Assembly: GCF_025562455.1 (NCBI RefSeq) | Contig: NZ_JAHPRO010000016.1 | Span: 16,431-80,430, forward strand | Length of the DNA: 64,000 bases | Origin: Acinetobacter sp. WU_MDCI_Axc73 | GTDB taxonomy: Bacteria; Pseudomonadota; Gammaproteobacteria; Pseudomonadales; Moraxellaceae | Direction: 5' to 3' | Translations under genes and position numbers: made by a program | The notes under the pieces: model-generated | Seen by the model: only the letters and a program-made list of their open reading frames with translations | Database searches by the model: none | Told to the model about the DNA's origin: nothing | Shown: positions 57,028 to 64,000 of the stretch, piece after piece | Layout of the letters: each line of letters opens with the position of its first letter | How positions within the stretch are numbered: position 1 is the stretch's first letter

Positions 57028-59301
57028 ATGGCTTTATTGAATCATCATCGTCCACTTTGGGCTTTACTGGCAGCCGCTCCAGTGATGGCAACGATTAGTA
57101 CAAGCACTTTTGCGCAAACATGGAAGATTAATTTGCGTGATGCCGATTTAACTGCATTTATTAATGAAGTGGCGGACATTACAGGAAAAAACTTTGCGGT
57201 CGATCCACGTGTTCGTGGGAATGTGACGGTTATTTCCAATAAGCCTTTAAATAAAAATGAAGTTTATGACCTGTTTTTAGGGGTTTTAAACGTCAATGGT
57301 GTGGTCGCTGTTCCTTCTGGTAATACCGTGAAACTGGTTCCAGATAGTAATGTTAAAAACTTAGGTATGCCTTATGATGTGCGCAATAGTGCACGAGGCG
57401 ATCAAGTGGTCACTCGCGTGATCTGGGTTGAAAATACCAATCCCAATGATCTGATTCCCGCATTACGTCCATTGATGCCGCAATTTGCCAATCTGGCTGC
57501 TGTTCCAGGAACCAATGCACTTATTGTTTCAGATCGTGCGGCAAATATCGCACAGCTTGAAACCATTATTCGTAATCTGGATGGCACTGGGCAAAATGAT
57601 GTCGAAGCGGTTGCGCTACAAAATAGTCAGGCAGAAGAAATCATTGGTTTACTGGAGTCGATGAGTTCAACGGGTTCGTCGAAAGATCTGAATGGATCAC
57701 GTGTGCGGATCATTGCGGATACTCGAACCAATCGGATTTTGGTCAAGGGGGACACTGGCAGTCGTAAACGTATTCGTAATTTGATTGAAACACTGGATGT
57801 GCCTTCAGCTGACCGTTTGGGTGGTCTAAAGGTCTTTCGTCTCAAATATGCCAGTGCCAAAAATTTAGCAGAAATTCTACAGGGTTTGGTGACTGGGCAA
57901 TCGGTTTCAGGCTCGAACAGTAATGGTCGTAATAGCACTTCCAATTCAAGCTCGAATAACGGTAATAATAATGTTAATGGACTAATTAATAATCAGAGTA
58001 ACAGTTCGAGCTCAGGCAGTAGCTCGATTTCAACGCCATCGATTAATTTAAATAATAGTTCCAGTTCTAATCAAAATGCTATCACCAGTTTTAACAATAA
58101 CGGTGTCAGCATAATTGCAGATAGCTCGCAAAATGCATTGGTGGTCAAAGCGGAGCCACAGTTGATGCGCGAAATTGAATCTTCTATTCAACAACTGGAT
58201 ATTCGCCGTGAACAAGTGTTAATTGAAGCCGCGATTATAGAAGTATCGGGCGATGATTCAGATCAATTAGGTATTCAATGGGCATTGGGGGATTTAAGTA
58301 GTGGGGTGGGGCTAATTAGCTTTGGCAATGTAGGCGCAAGTTTAGCTTCAATTGCGGCGGGTTATGCCACCAGTGGTACGGCAGGTGCTGCTGCAGCCAT
58401 TGCGGGTGGAGCCAATAAAGGTAATGGAGCGACGATTGGGCTAGGGAATTTTGATTCACGTAAAGCCTATGGTGCGCTCATTCAGGCACTTAAAACCAAT
58501 ACAAAGTCCAATCTGTTATCTACTCCATCAATTGTCACCATGGACAATGAAGAAGCCTATATTGTCGTAGGGCAAAACGTTCCTTTTGTAACAGGTTCGG
58601 TAACGACGAACAGTACTGGTATTAATCCATATACCACTGTTGAGCGTAAAGATGTGGGGATCACGCTTAAAGTTGTACCGCATATTGGGGATAATGGCAC
58701 GGTGCGTCTGGAAGTAGAACAAGAAGTGTCTGCGGTTCAGGATAATAAAGGTCAGGCACAGGACTTGGTCACCAGCAAACGTGCGATAAAAACGTCGGTA
58801 TTGGCTGAACATGGGCAAACCGTGGTGTTGGGGGGCTTGATATCAGATAACACCTTGCTTTCGCGTCAAGGCATTCCAGGTTTAAGTAGTATTCCTTATG
58901 TGGGGCGTTTATTCCGTTCCGATGCACGGAGTAATGAAAAGCGTAACTTGCTGGTGTTTATTCATCCCACGATTGTAGGGGATGCAGATGATGTGCGCCG
59001 TATTTCGCAGCAACGTTATAATCGACTTTATAGTCTTCAGTTGGCGATGGATAAGGATGGTAATTTCGCCAAGCTTCCTGAGAATGTTGAAAATATTTAT
59101 CAACCTTCAGCTCCGCAAACGCCTGCACAAGCACAAAATCCAAATTATCAGCAAGTTCCATCTGCGGGAAGAAATCAAGCTGTGACGACACCAGTCGCGG
59201 TTGAGCCAGCGGTGCAGCAATCTTCAATTGCTTTGCCTGCAAAAGAGGTTGAACGAACTAAAAATACCGTGATCACCACCACAGTACGACCCGCATCTTA
59301 A
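57028..59301 (+). CDS. gspD: Type II secretion system secretin GspD
   Basis: Forms the 15-fold outer-membrane channel of type II secretion. The 757-residue precursor has a signal peptide (about 30 residues, ending TFAQ-T), then N0-N3 domains (NLRDADLTAFINEVADITGK starts N0) and the secretin domain (about 380-660, with NVPFVTGSVTTNSTG and VPHIGDNGTVRLEVEQEVS). A Ser/Asn-rich low-complexity stretch of about 65 residues (around 291-358) sits inside N3. The C-terminal 95 residues are Gln/Pro-rich without a clear S-domain, so the need for a pilotin is not obvious. Confidence 0.95.
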   Translation: MALLNHHRPLWALLAAAPVMATISTSTFAQTWKINLRDADLTAFINEVADITGKNFAVDPRVRGNVTVISNKPLNKNEVYDLFLGVLNVNGVVAVPSGNTVKLVPDSNVKNLGMPYDVRNSARGDQVVTRVIWVENTNPNDLIPALRPLMPQFANLAAVPGTNALIVSDRAANIAQLETIIRNLDGTGQNDVEAVALQNSQAEEIIGLLESMSSTGSSKDLNGSRVRIIADTRTNRILVKGDTGSRKRIRNLIETLDVPSADRLGGLKVFRLKYASAKNLAEILQGLVTGQSVSGSNSNGRNSTSNSSSNNGNNNVNGLINNQSNSSSSGSSSISTPSINLNNSSSSNQNAITSFNNNGVSIIADSSQNALVVKAEPQLMREIESSIQQLDIRREQVLIEAAIIEVSGDDSDQLGIQWALGDLSSGVGLISFGNVGASLASIAAGYATSGTAGAAAAIAGGANKGNGATIGLGNFDSRKAYGALIQALKTNTKSNLLSTPSIVTMDNEEAYIVVGQNVPFVTGSVTTNSTGINPYTTVERKDVGITLKVVPHIGDNGTVRLEVEQEVSAVQDNKGQAQDLVTSKRAIKTSVLAEHGQTVVLGGLISDNTLLSRQGIPGLSSIPYVGRLFRSDARSNEKRNLLVFIHPTIVGDADDVRRISQQRYNRLYSLQLAMDKDGNFAKLPENVENIYQPSAPQTPAQAQNPNYQQVPSAGRNQAVTTPVAVEPAVQQSSIALPAKEVERTKNTVITTTVRPAS

Positions 59302-59370
59302 CAGGATCGGCACGAAATCGTATTTTGAGCATGTTATGATGTGATCAAATCAAAATTAGAGAGTTTAGTT

Positions 59371-60024
59371 ATGACTTGGAAGTTACAAGCAATTACGGGT
59401 GAATATACGGGGCAGGAAATCAGTGTTGAACATGATTTACTGGTAGGACGTAGTCAGGATGCTGGTCTGGTTTTACAAGCCGCTGAAGTTTCACGTAAAC
59501 ATGCAGCACTTCTGTTAAAAGATGGTCAACTTTGGGTGCAAGATCTAAACTCTTCAAATGGTACCTTTGTGAATGACTTGCGCATTGAGCAGGAAGTACA
59601 ATTACAAGAAGGTGATATTGTTCAGTTTGCAGGACTCAAGTTTTCTGTTTTAGCACCAGCACAGCAAAATCAGGATTTGCCAGAAATTGAAGTAGAACCT
59701 GTGGCAGAGACATCAGAACAACAAGTGCTCAAAACGCCAGCGCAGCAAATGAGTGATGCAGGGATGCCTAGCCTGACTGAACGTGCCGCAGAAACATCCA
59801 TTAGCCGTGAGGGTATGCCGCAGTCTGTTGGTGTGCCAAAACCTGCACCTATTCCAGAAGGTGTTGAAGTTAAGGCTCAAGTCGAACCTGAGCCAACACC
59901 AATTGAGCAGCCTATATCACGAGTTGAGCAGGAAAAAGAGCAGCAAAAAAATGCATCTGTTGGGCTCATGACAGTGATTGTAATTATTATTCTTGCGGTA
60001 TTGGCTTGGTTGTTTTTCAAATAA
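59371..60024 (+). CDS. FHA-domain protein with C-terminal membrane anchor
   Basis: A 217-residue protein. The FHA domain (about 1-95) has the phosphothreonine-binding set GRSQDAG, SRKHAAL and NSSNGTF. A Pro/Glu/Gln-rich linker of about 90 residues follows, and a single C-terminal hydrophobic helix (GLMTVIVIIILAVLAWLFF) suggests a tail anchor facing the cytoplasm. I choose the ATG at 59371; the 10-residue upstream extension looks non-coding. It lies 69 bases after gspD. A link to type II secretion or another membrane system is possible, but no kinase or phosphatase is nearby. Confidence 0.8.
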   Translation: MTWKLQAITGEYTGQEISVEHDLLVGRSQDAGLVLQAAEVSRKHAALLLKDGQLWVQDLNSSNGTFVNDLRIEQEVQLQEGDIVQFAGLKFSVLAPAQQNQDLPEIEVEPVAETSEQQVLKTPAQQMSDAGMPSLTERAAETSISREGMPQSVGVPKPAPIPEGVEVKAQVEPEPTPIEQPISRVEQEKEQQKNASVGLMTVIVIIILAVLAWLFFK

Positions 60025-60046
60025 GCAGGTCGTGCCTTTGAGATTG

Positions 60047-60075
60047 AGGGCATGCATCGGCATGCCTTTATTTAT
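60047..60075 (+). terminator. Intrinsic terminator after the FHA gene
   Basis: The stem GGCATGC - ATCG - GCATGCC is followed by TTTATTTATT. Confidence 0.8.
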
Positions 60076-60108
60076 TGAATATTTAAAAAATTGAAAGCGG
60101 GGTGTGTG

Positions 60109-60777
60109 ATGTCATTGTTACAACTTGAACAGCGTAAACTCATTTTATTTGATCTGGATGGGACGCTAGTCGATACCGCTTCAGATATGTATCGCTCCAT
60201 GAATTTAAGTTTAGAGCAGCTCGGTTGGGCGGCGGTGAATGAAGTGCAGGTTCGGCAATGGGTTGGGCAGGGTACAGGTAAACTCTGTGATGCCGTTTTA
60301 CAGTTTTTATTTGGTCAAATTGAACCTGAGAAACATCAACAACTATTAAATAAATATTTGAAAGTCTATGAACAAGAGCTGTGTGTTTATAGCTGCGTAT
60401 TTGATGGCGTACAGGCTTTTTTAGAAACTTGTAAAAACCACCATATTGAAATGGCATGTGTCACCAATAAACCTGAACATTTAGCCAAAGAACTATTGCA
60501 GAAGTTACAGATTGATCATTATTTTTCTCTAGTCGTGGGTGGAGATAGCTTGCCACTCCGAAAACCTGATCCATTGCCGTTGCTGCACAGTATGCAGGTA
60601 TTTAATACCACTCAGCCGCAAACATTAATGGTGGGTGATTCAAAAAATGATATAGAAGCGGCACGACGTGCAGGTATCGATTGTATTGTAGTCAGCTATG
60701 GCTATAATCATGGAGAGAATATTTACGATAGTGATCCGCAACAAGTGGTCGATCGCTTGGATCAATTATTGGTTTAA
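60109..60777 (+). CDS. gph: Phosphoglycolate phosphatase
   Basis: HAD-family phosphatase that clears 2-phosphoglycolate, for example from DNA repair. With the ATG at 60109 it has 222 residues. HAD motif I is LFDLDGTLVDTA, motif II is CVTNKPEHL, and motifs III/IV are LRKPDPLPL and VGDSKNDIEAARRAG. GCGGGG precedes the start. The gph-trpE order is common in gammaproteobacteria. A six-residue longer form is possible but has no ribosome site. Confidence 0.9.
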   Translation: MSLLQLEQRKLILFDLDGTLVDTASDMYRSMNLSLEQLGWAAVNEVQVRQWVGQGTGKLCDAVLQFLFGQIEPEKHQQLLNKYLKVYEQELCVYSCVFDGVQAFLETCKNHHIEMACVTNKPEHLAKELLQKLQIDHYFSLVVGGDSLPLRKPDPLPLLHSMQVFNTTQPQTLMVGDSKNDIEAARRAGIDCIVVSYGYNHGENIYDSDPQQVVDRLDQLLV

Positions 60778-60815
60778 ATCAAAATTTTTATCAGAAAGTG
60801 AATAAGGAGTGAGGA

Positions 60816-60848
60816 ATGAGTTTGGTTCAGGTTTTTCGATGGCGATAA
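60816..60848 (+). CDS. Possible trpE leader peptide
   Basis: A 10-codon frame reads MSLVQVFRWR and then TAA. AAGGAGTGAGGA directly upstream gives one of the strongest ribosome sites in the window. It has a single Trp codon as the ninth residue. The stop codon lies inside CGATAAT, which can pair with ATTATCG 16 bases further on. This resembles a simple translation-coupled leader, but one Trp codon and the lack of a clear terminator keep confidence low. Confidence 0.4.
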   Translation: MSLVQVFRWR

Positions 60849-60902
60849 TCGCGTCTTTTATCAACATTATCGTGCTTTACTAAAAACCATTGAGAGAAAT
60901 TC

Positions 60903-62396
60903 ATGACGACACTTGCACAGTTTGAACAATTAAAAGCTGCGGGCTATAACACTATTCCTGTTTATCGCCAGCGTTTAGCAGATACTGAAACACCCCTTTC
61001 AGTATTTGCACGACTCAAAGATCATACCCAAGCGTATTTATTTGAATCGGTTGAGGGGGGTGAAAACTGGGCACGTTACTCAATCATTGGCTTGGGTGAA
61101 TCAACTGTTTTTTCCTGCAATGCGGGACAGCTCACCATTAAAAATGCTCAAGGGCAAATAGAAACTCAAAATTGTGCCGATCCTTTTCAATATATTCGTA
61201 ACTATCAGAGCCAGTTTAAAGTTCCTCCACATGCGTTGATTCCAGCATTACCGCAATTTACAGGTGGTCTGGTGGGATATTTTGGTTATGATGCTGTTCG
61301 TTATATCGAGCCACGTTTAAATAACGTGCCAGAAGCGGATCCAGTCGGTTTGCCTGATATTTGGATGATGTTATCTAAAACTGTCATTATTTTTGATAAT
61401 TTAAAAGATACACTTTTCTTAATCGTTCATGCTGATACACAGGATGACGAAGCTTATCAGTCTGCACAAAATCAATTGGATGCTTTAGAGCGTTTATTGG
61501 CAACGCCTGTTAGTTTGCAGGCTAAGCCGCACACCGCACCACATTTTCAATCATTAACAGGCAAGGATAAATTTCTTGAGTCTGTTGAAACGGTCAAAGA
61601 GTATATTCGTGCTGGGGATGTCATGCAGGTCGTGCCTGGGCATCGCATGGTCTCCGATTTTGATGGTGATGCTTTACAGGTGTATCGTGCCTTACGTCAT
61701 TTGAATCCATCGCCTTACTTATTTTTGGTTCAAGGTAGGACATTGACCGATGACCAGCCTTTTCATATTGTGGGTTCATCGCCTGAAATTTTATCCCGAC
61801 TCGAAGATGGTGTTGCAACGGTACGCCCACTGGCAGGCACACGCCCTCGTGGTAAAACCAAGGAAGAAGATCTGGCTTTAGAGCAGGAACTATTGAACGA
61901 TGAAAAAGAAATTGCTGAACATTTGATGTTGATTGATTTGGGCCGCAATGATATCGGGCGCGTCTCCAAAATAGGCAAAGTTCAAGTGACTGACCGTATG
62001 GTGATCGAGCGTTATTCTCATGTGATGCATATTGTCTCGAATGTACAGGGTGAAGTACGAGATGACATAGATGCTTTAGATGTCTTTAAAGCGACTTTCC
62101 CTGCGGGAACCTTATCTGGTGCGCCAAAAATCCGAGCGATGGAAATTATTGACGAAGTGGAGCCAGTAAAACGTGGCATTTTTGGTGGGGCAGTGGGCTA
62201 TTTAGGCTGGCATGGTGAAATGGATATGTCGATTGCCATTCGCACCTGCGTCATTCGTCATAATAAAGTCTATGTGCAGGCTGGAGCGGGGTTGGTTGCG
62301 GACTCAAATCCTGAGTCAGAATGGAATGAAACCCAAATAAAAGCTCGTGCAGTGATCAAAGCGGTTGAATTATCATCAAACGGATTGATTTTATGA
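60903..62396 (+). CDS. trpE: Anthranilate synthase component I
   Basis: Converts chorismate to anthranilate, the first step of tryptophan synthesis, with the glutaminase TrpG. The 497-residue protein has the N-terminal domain (LFESVEGGENWARYSIIG, likely Trp feedback region) and a chorismate-binding domain with GTRPRGKT, LIDLGRNDIGRVSKIG, FPAGTLSGAPKIRAM and AGAGLVADSNPESEW. Gene trpG is not in the window, so the trp genes are split as in pseudomonads and Acinetobacter. A short leader frame precedes it. Confidence 0.96.
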   Translation: MTTLAQFEQLKAAGYNTIPVYRQRLADTETPLSVFARLKDHTQAYLFESVEGGENWARYSIIGLGESTVFSCNAGQLTIKNAQGQIETQNCADPFQYIRNYQSQFKVPPHALIPALPQFTGGLVGYFGYDAVRYIEPRLNNVPEADPVGLPDIWMMLSKTVIIFDNLKDTLFLIVHADTQDDEAYQSAQNQLDALERLLATPVSLQAKPHTAPHFQSLTGKDKFLESVETVKEYIRAGDVMQVVPGHRMVSDFDGDALQVYRALRHLNPSPYLFLVQGRTLTDDQPFHIVGSSPEILSRLEDGVATVRPLAGTRPRGKTKEEDLALEQELLNDEKEIAEHLMLIDLGRNDIGRVSKIGKVQVTDRMVIERYSHVMHIVSNVQGEVRDDIDALDVFKATFPAGTLSGAPKIRAMEIIDEVEPVKRGIFGGAVGYLGWHGEMDMSIAIRTCVIRHNKVYVQAGAGLVADSNPESEWNETQIKARAVIKAVELSSNGLIL

Positions 62397-62425
62397 GTTT
62401 TTAGCAGTTTTTTTGAAAAAACCGC

Positions 62426-62453
62426 TTGCATCGTTTCTGAGTTTTGCTAAACT
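62426..62453 (+). promoter_or_regulatory. Candidate promoter of the tRNA-tuf operon
   Basis: The -35 element TTGCAT (62426-62431) and -10 element TAAACT (62448-62453) are 16 bases apart, about 40 bases before the first tRNA. Confidence 0.5.
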
Positions 62454-62494
62454 GCACACCGTTCCGATACGAAACGTACGAAACACTAAGAAAC

Positions 62495-62570
<76 letters not shown>

Positions 62571-62628
62571 TTTTAAAGTGTAGCGTAAGTGAAGTAAAGA
62601 ACGAACACTGAAAGTTAGGTGTGATATT

Positions 62629-62712
62629 GGTGAGATTCCCGAGCGGTCAAAGGGAACAGACTGTAACTCTGTCGCGTAAGCTTCGAAGGTTCGAATCCTT
62701 CTCTCACCACCA
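62629..62712 (+). tRNA. tRNA-Tyr (anticodon GTA)
   Basis: An 84-base class II tRNA with a long variable arm. The acceptor stem is GGTGAGA / TCTCACC, the anticodon is GTA, and CCA is encoded. Confidence 0.96.
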
Positions 62713-62749
62713 TTAACTTCGATTGAAGTGGTAAATGTACCAACGCTGT

Positions 62750-62825
62750 GCGGGAGTAACTCAGTTGGTAGAGTGGCAGCCTTCCAAGCTGCATGTCGCG
62801 AGTTCGATCCTCGTCTCCCGCTCCA
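62750..62825 (+). tRNA. tRNA-Gly (anticodon TCC)
   Basis: A 76-base cloverleaf. The acceptor stem is GCGGGAG / CTCCCGC, the anticodon loop is CTTCCAA, and CCA is encoded. Confidence 0.96.
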
Positions 62826-62838
62826 TCGAAGGATTATC

Positions 62839-62913
<75 letters not shown>

Positions 62914-62949
62914 GATACAGTTTGGTGAATGAAAGTTCACAAAAATTTC

Positions 62950-62976
62950 AAAAGCAGGCTTATTAGTCTGCTTTTA
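62950..62976 (+). terminator. Hairpin between the last tRNA and tuf
   Basis: AAAAGCAG and CTGCTTTT form an 8-bp stem followed by AAAG. The T-run is only the stem itself, so it may be a partial terminator or processing site that tunes tuf relative to the tRNAs. Confidence 0.45.
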
Positions 62977-63083
62977 AAGTATTGGGCGTCTGTTTTTTTA
63001 GACTAATGTCGATGTGCTGTGTAGCTTCGGTGCCTTTTGTAGCCTCTTGTAGCTTGCTTTCGACTTAAATGAGGATGATCATC

Positions 63084-64000
63084 ATGGCTAAAGCCAAGTT
63101 TGAACGTAATAAACCACACGTAAACGTGGGCACAATTGGTCACGTTGACCATGGTAAAACAACTCTTACTGCTGCAATCGCAACAATCTGTGCGAAAACT
63201 TACGGCGGTGAAGCGAAAGATTACTCACAAATCGACTCAGCTCCTGAAGAAAAAGCACGTGGTATTACCATTAATACATCACACGTAGAATACGATTCTC
63301 CAATTCGTCACTACGCGCACGTTGACTGCCCAGGCCACGCCGACTACGTTAAAAACATGATCACGGGTGCTGCTCAGATGGACGGCGCGATCCTTGTTTG
63401 TGCGGCAACTGACGGTCCGATGCCACAAACTCGTGAACACATCCTACTTTCTCGTCAGGTTGGTGTACCTTACATCATCGTATTCTTAAACAAATGCGAT
63501 CTAGTAGACGACGAAGAGCTTCTTGAGCTTGTAGAAATGGAAGTTCGTGAACTTCTTTCTACTTATGACTTCCCAGGTGATGACACTCCAGTGATCCGTG
63601 GTTCTGCGCTTAAAGCGTTGGAAGGCGATGCTGGCGAATACGGCGAAAAATCAGTTCTTGATCTAGTTGCTGCACTTGACTCTTATATCCCAGAGCCAGA
63701 GCGTGCGATTGATAAAGCATTCTTGATGCCAATCGAAGACGTATTCTCGATTTCTGGTCGTGGTACAGTAGTAACTGGCCGTGTTGAATCTGGTATCGTA
63801 AAAGTTGGTGAAGAAGTAGAGATCGTTGGTATTAAAGATACAGTTAAAACAACTGTAACTGGCGTAGAAATGTTCCGTAAACTTCTAGATGAAGGTCGTG
63901 CGGGCGAGAACTGTGGTATCTTGCTACGTGGTACAAAGCGTGAAGACGTACAACGTGGTCAAGTATTGACTAAACCGGGTGCGATCAAGCCACACACTAA
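63084..64000 (+). CDS. tuf: Elongation factor Tu, 5' part (right edge of window)
   Basis: GTPase that brings aminoacyl-tRNA to the ribosome. The frame is open from the ATG at 63084 (GAGG upstream) to the window edge, about 305 codons of the usual 394-396. The start is [21 protein letters not shown]1 is GHVDHGKT, the switch I region [14 protein letters not shown]3 DCPGHADY and G4 NKCD. Position after tRNA-Thr-Tyr-Gly-Thr matches tufB of E. coli. Codon use is biased toward optimal codons, as expected for a highly expressed gene. Confidence 0.97.
   Translation, partial: MAKAKFERNKPHVNVGTIGHVDHGKTTLTAAIATICAKTYGGEAKDYSQIDSAPEEKARGITINTSHVEYDSPIRHYAHVDCPGHADYVKNMITGAAQMDGAILVCAATDGPMPQTREHILLSRQVGVPYIIVFLNKCDLVDDEELLELVEMEVRELLSTYDFPGDDTPVIRGSALKALEGDAGEYGEKSVLDLVAALDSYIPEPERAIDKAFLMPIEDVFSISGRGTVVTGRVESGIVKVGEEVEIVGIKDTVKTTVTGVEMFRKLLDEGRAGENCGILLRGTKREDVQRGQVLTKPGAIKPHT

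Overview
The window is a stretch of core chromosome from an Acinetobacter-type gammaproteobacterium (Moraxellaceae). The evidence is the low-GC coding style, the gene content, and several blocks of gene order typical of Acinetobacter and its pseudomonad relatives. These include glnK-amtB beside an intact comM, nrdR-ribD-methylase-ribE, argH diverging from an AlgZ/AlgR pair followed by hemCD, and a tRNA(Thr-Tyr-Gly-Thr)-tuf operon. I see no prophage, insertion sequence, integron, CRISPR array or plasmid functions. The species cannot be fixed from this sequence.

Layout. 1-5.1 kb: 3' part of parC, fadD, two small membrane proteins and ppa. 5.1-11.7 kb: an OprD-type porin, a TorF-family porin, comM, ubiK and the ammonium genes glnK-amtB. 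11.8-15.4 kb: nrdR, ribD, an adenine-N6 DNA methyltransferase and ribE, tightly packed. 15.5-23.2 kb: a coiled-coil protein, holC and pepA on the minus strand, diverging from lptF-lptG; then gpmI and an S41 protease. 23.3-28.2 kb: PilR, PilS and GacA-like regulators, and the PBP7/8-type peptidase pbpG. 28.3-32.8 kb: xerD, a lipoprotein DsbC, hom and thrC, all read leftwards. 33.0-35.4 kb: Fur-boxed feoA-feoB with a small Cys-rich membrane protein. 35.5-43.3 kb: murD-ftsW, gluQ-dksA, cpdA-nudF and TPP-riboswitch-controlled thiC. 43.6-48.1 kb: a TolC-type protein, phoU, a hairpin-rich gap, yggX and argH. 48-54.4 kb: algZ-algR, hemC-hemD-hemX-hemY and a thioesterase. 54.4-60.8 kb: a long AT-rich leader before an H-NS-like gene, type II secretion genes gspN-gspC-gspD, an FHA protein and gph. 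60.8-64 kb: trpE with a possible leader peptide, four tRNAs and the start of tuf.

The most coherent signal beyond ordinary annotation is regulatory. A near-perfect sigma-54 (-24/-12) promoter lies in the 62-base gap between glnK and amtB. A second good one precedes the TorF-family porin and a degenerate one precedes glnK. Candidate NtrC-type inverted repeats sit about 100 bases upstream of the porin and glnK promoters. This suggests that the uncharacterised porin is co-regulated with ammonium uptake under nitrogen limitation. Other points worth checking are GAATTC sites at the predicted transcription start of the nrdR-rib-methylase operon and at the methylase start codon, a perfect 12-bp inverted repeat just before nudF, the structured 0.5 kb gap between phoU and yggX, the trpE leader, and the Cys-rich companion of FeoB. 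No clearly new multi-gene system is visible.

Start codons were moved from the longest reading frame to a downstream start wherever a Shine-Dalgarno sequence or family N-terminus argued for it; each case is noted. TTG or GTG starts are proposed for lptF, phoU, hom, feoA and pbpG.
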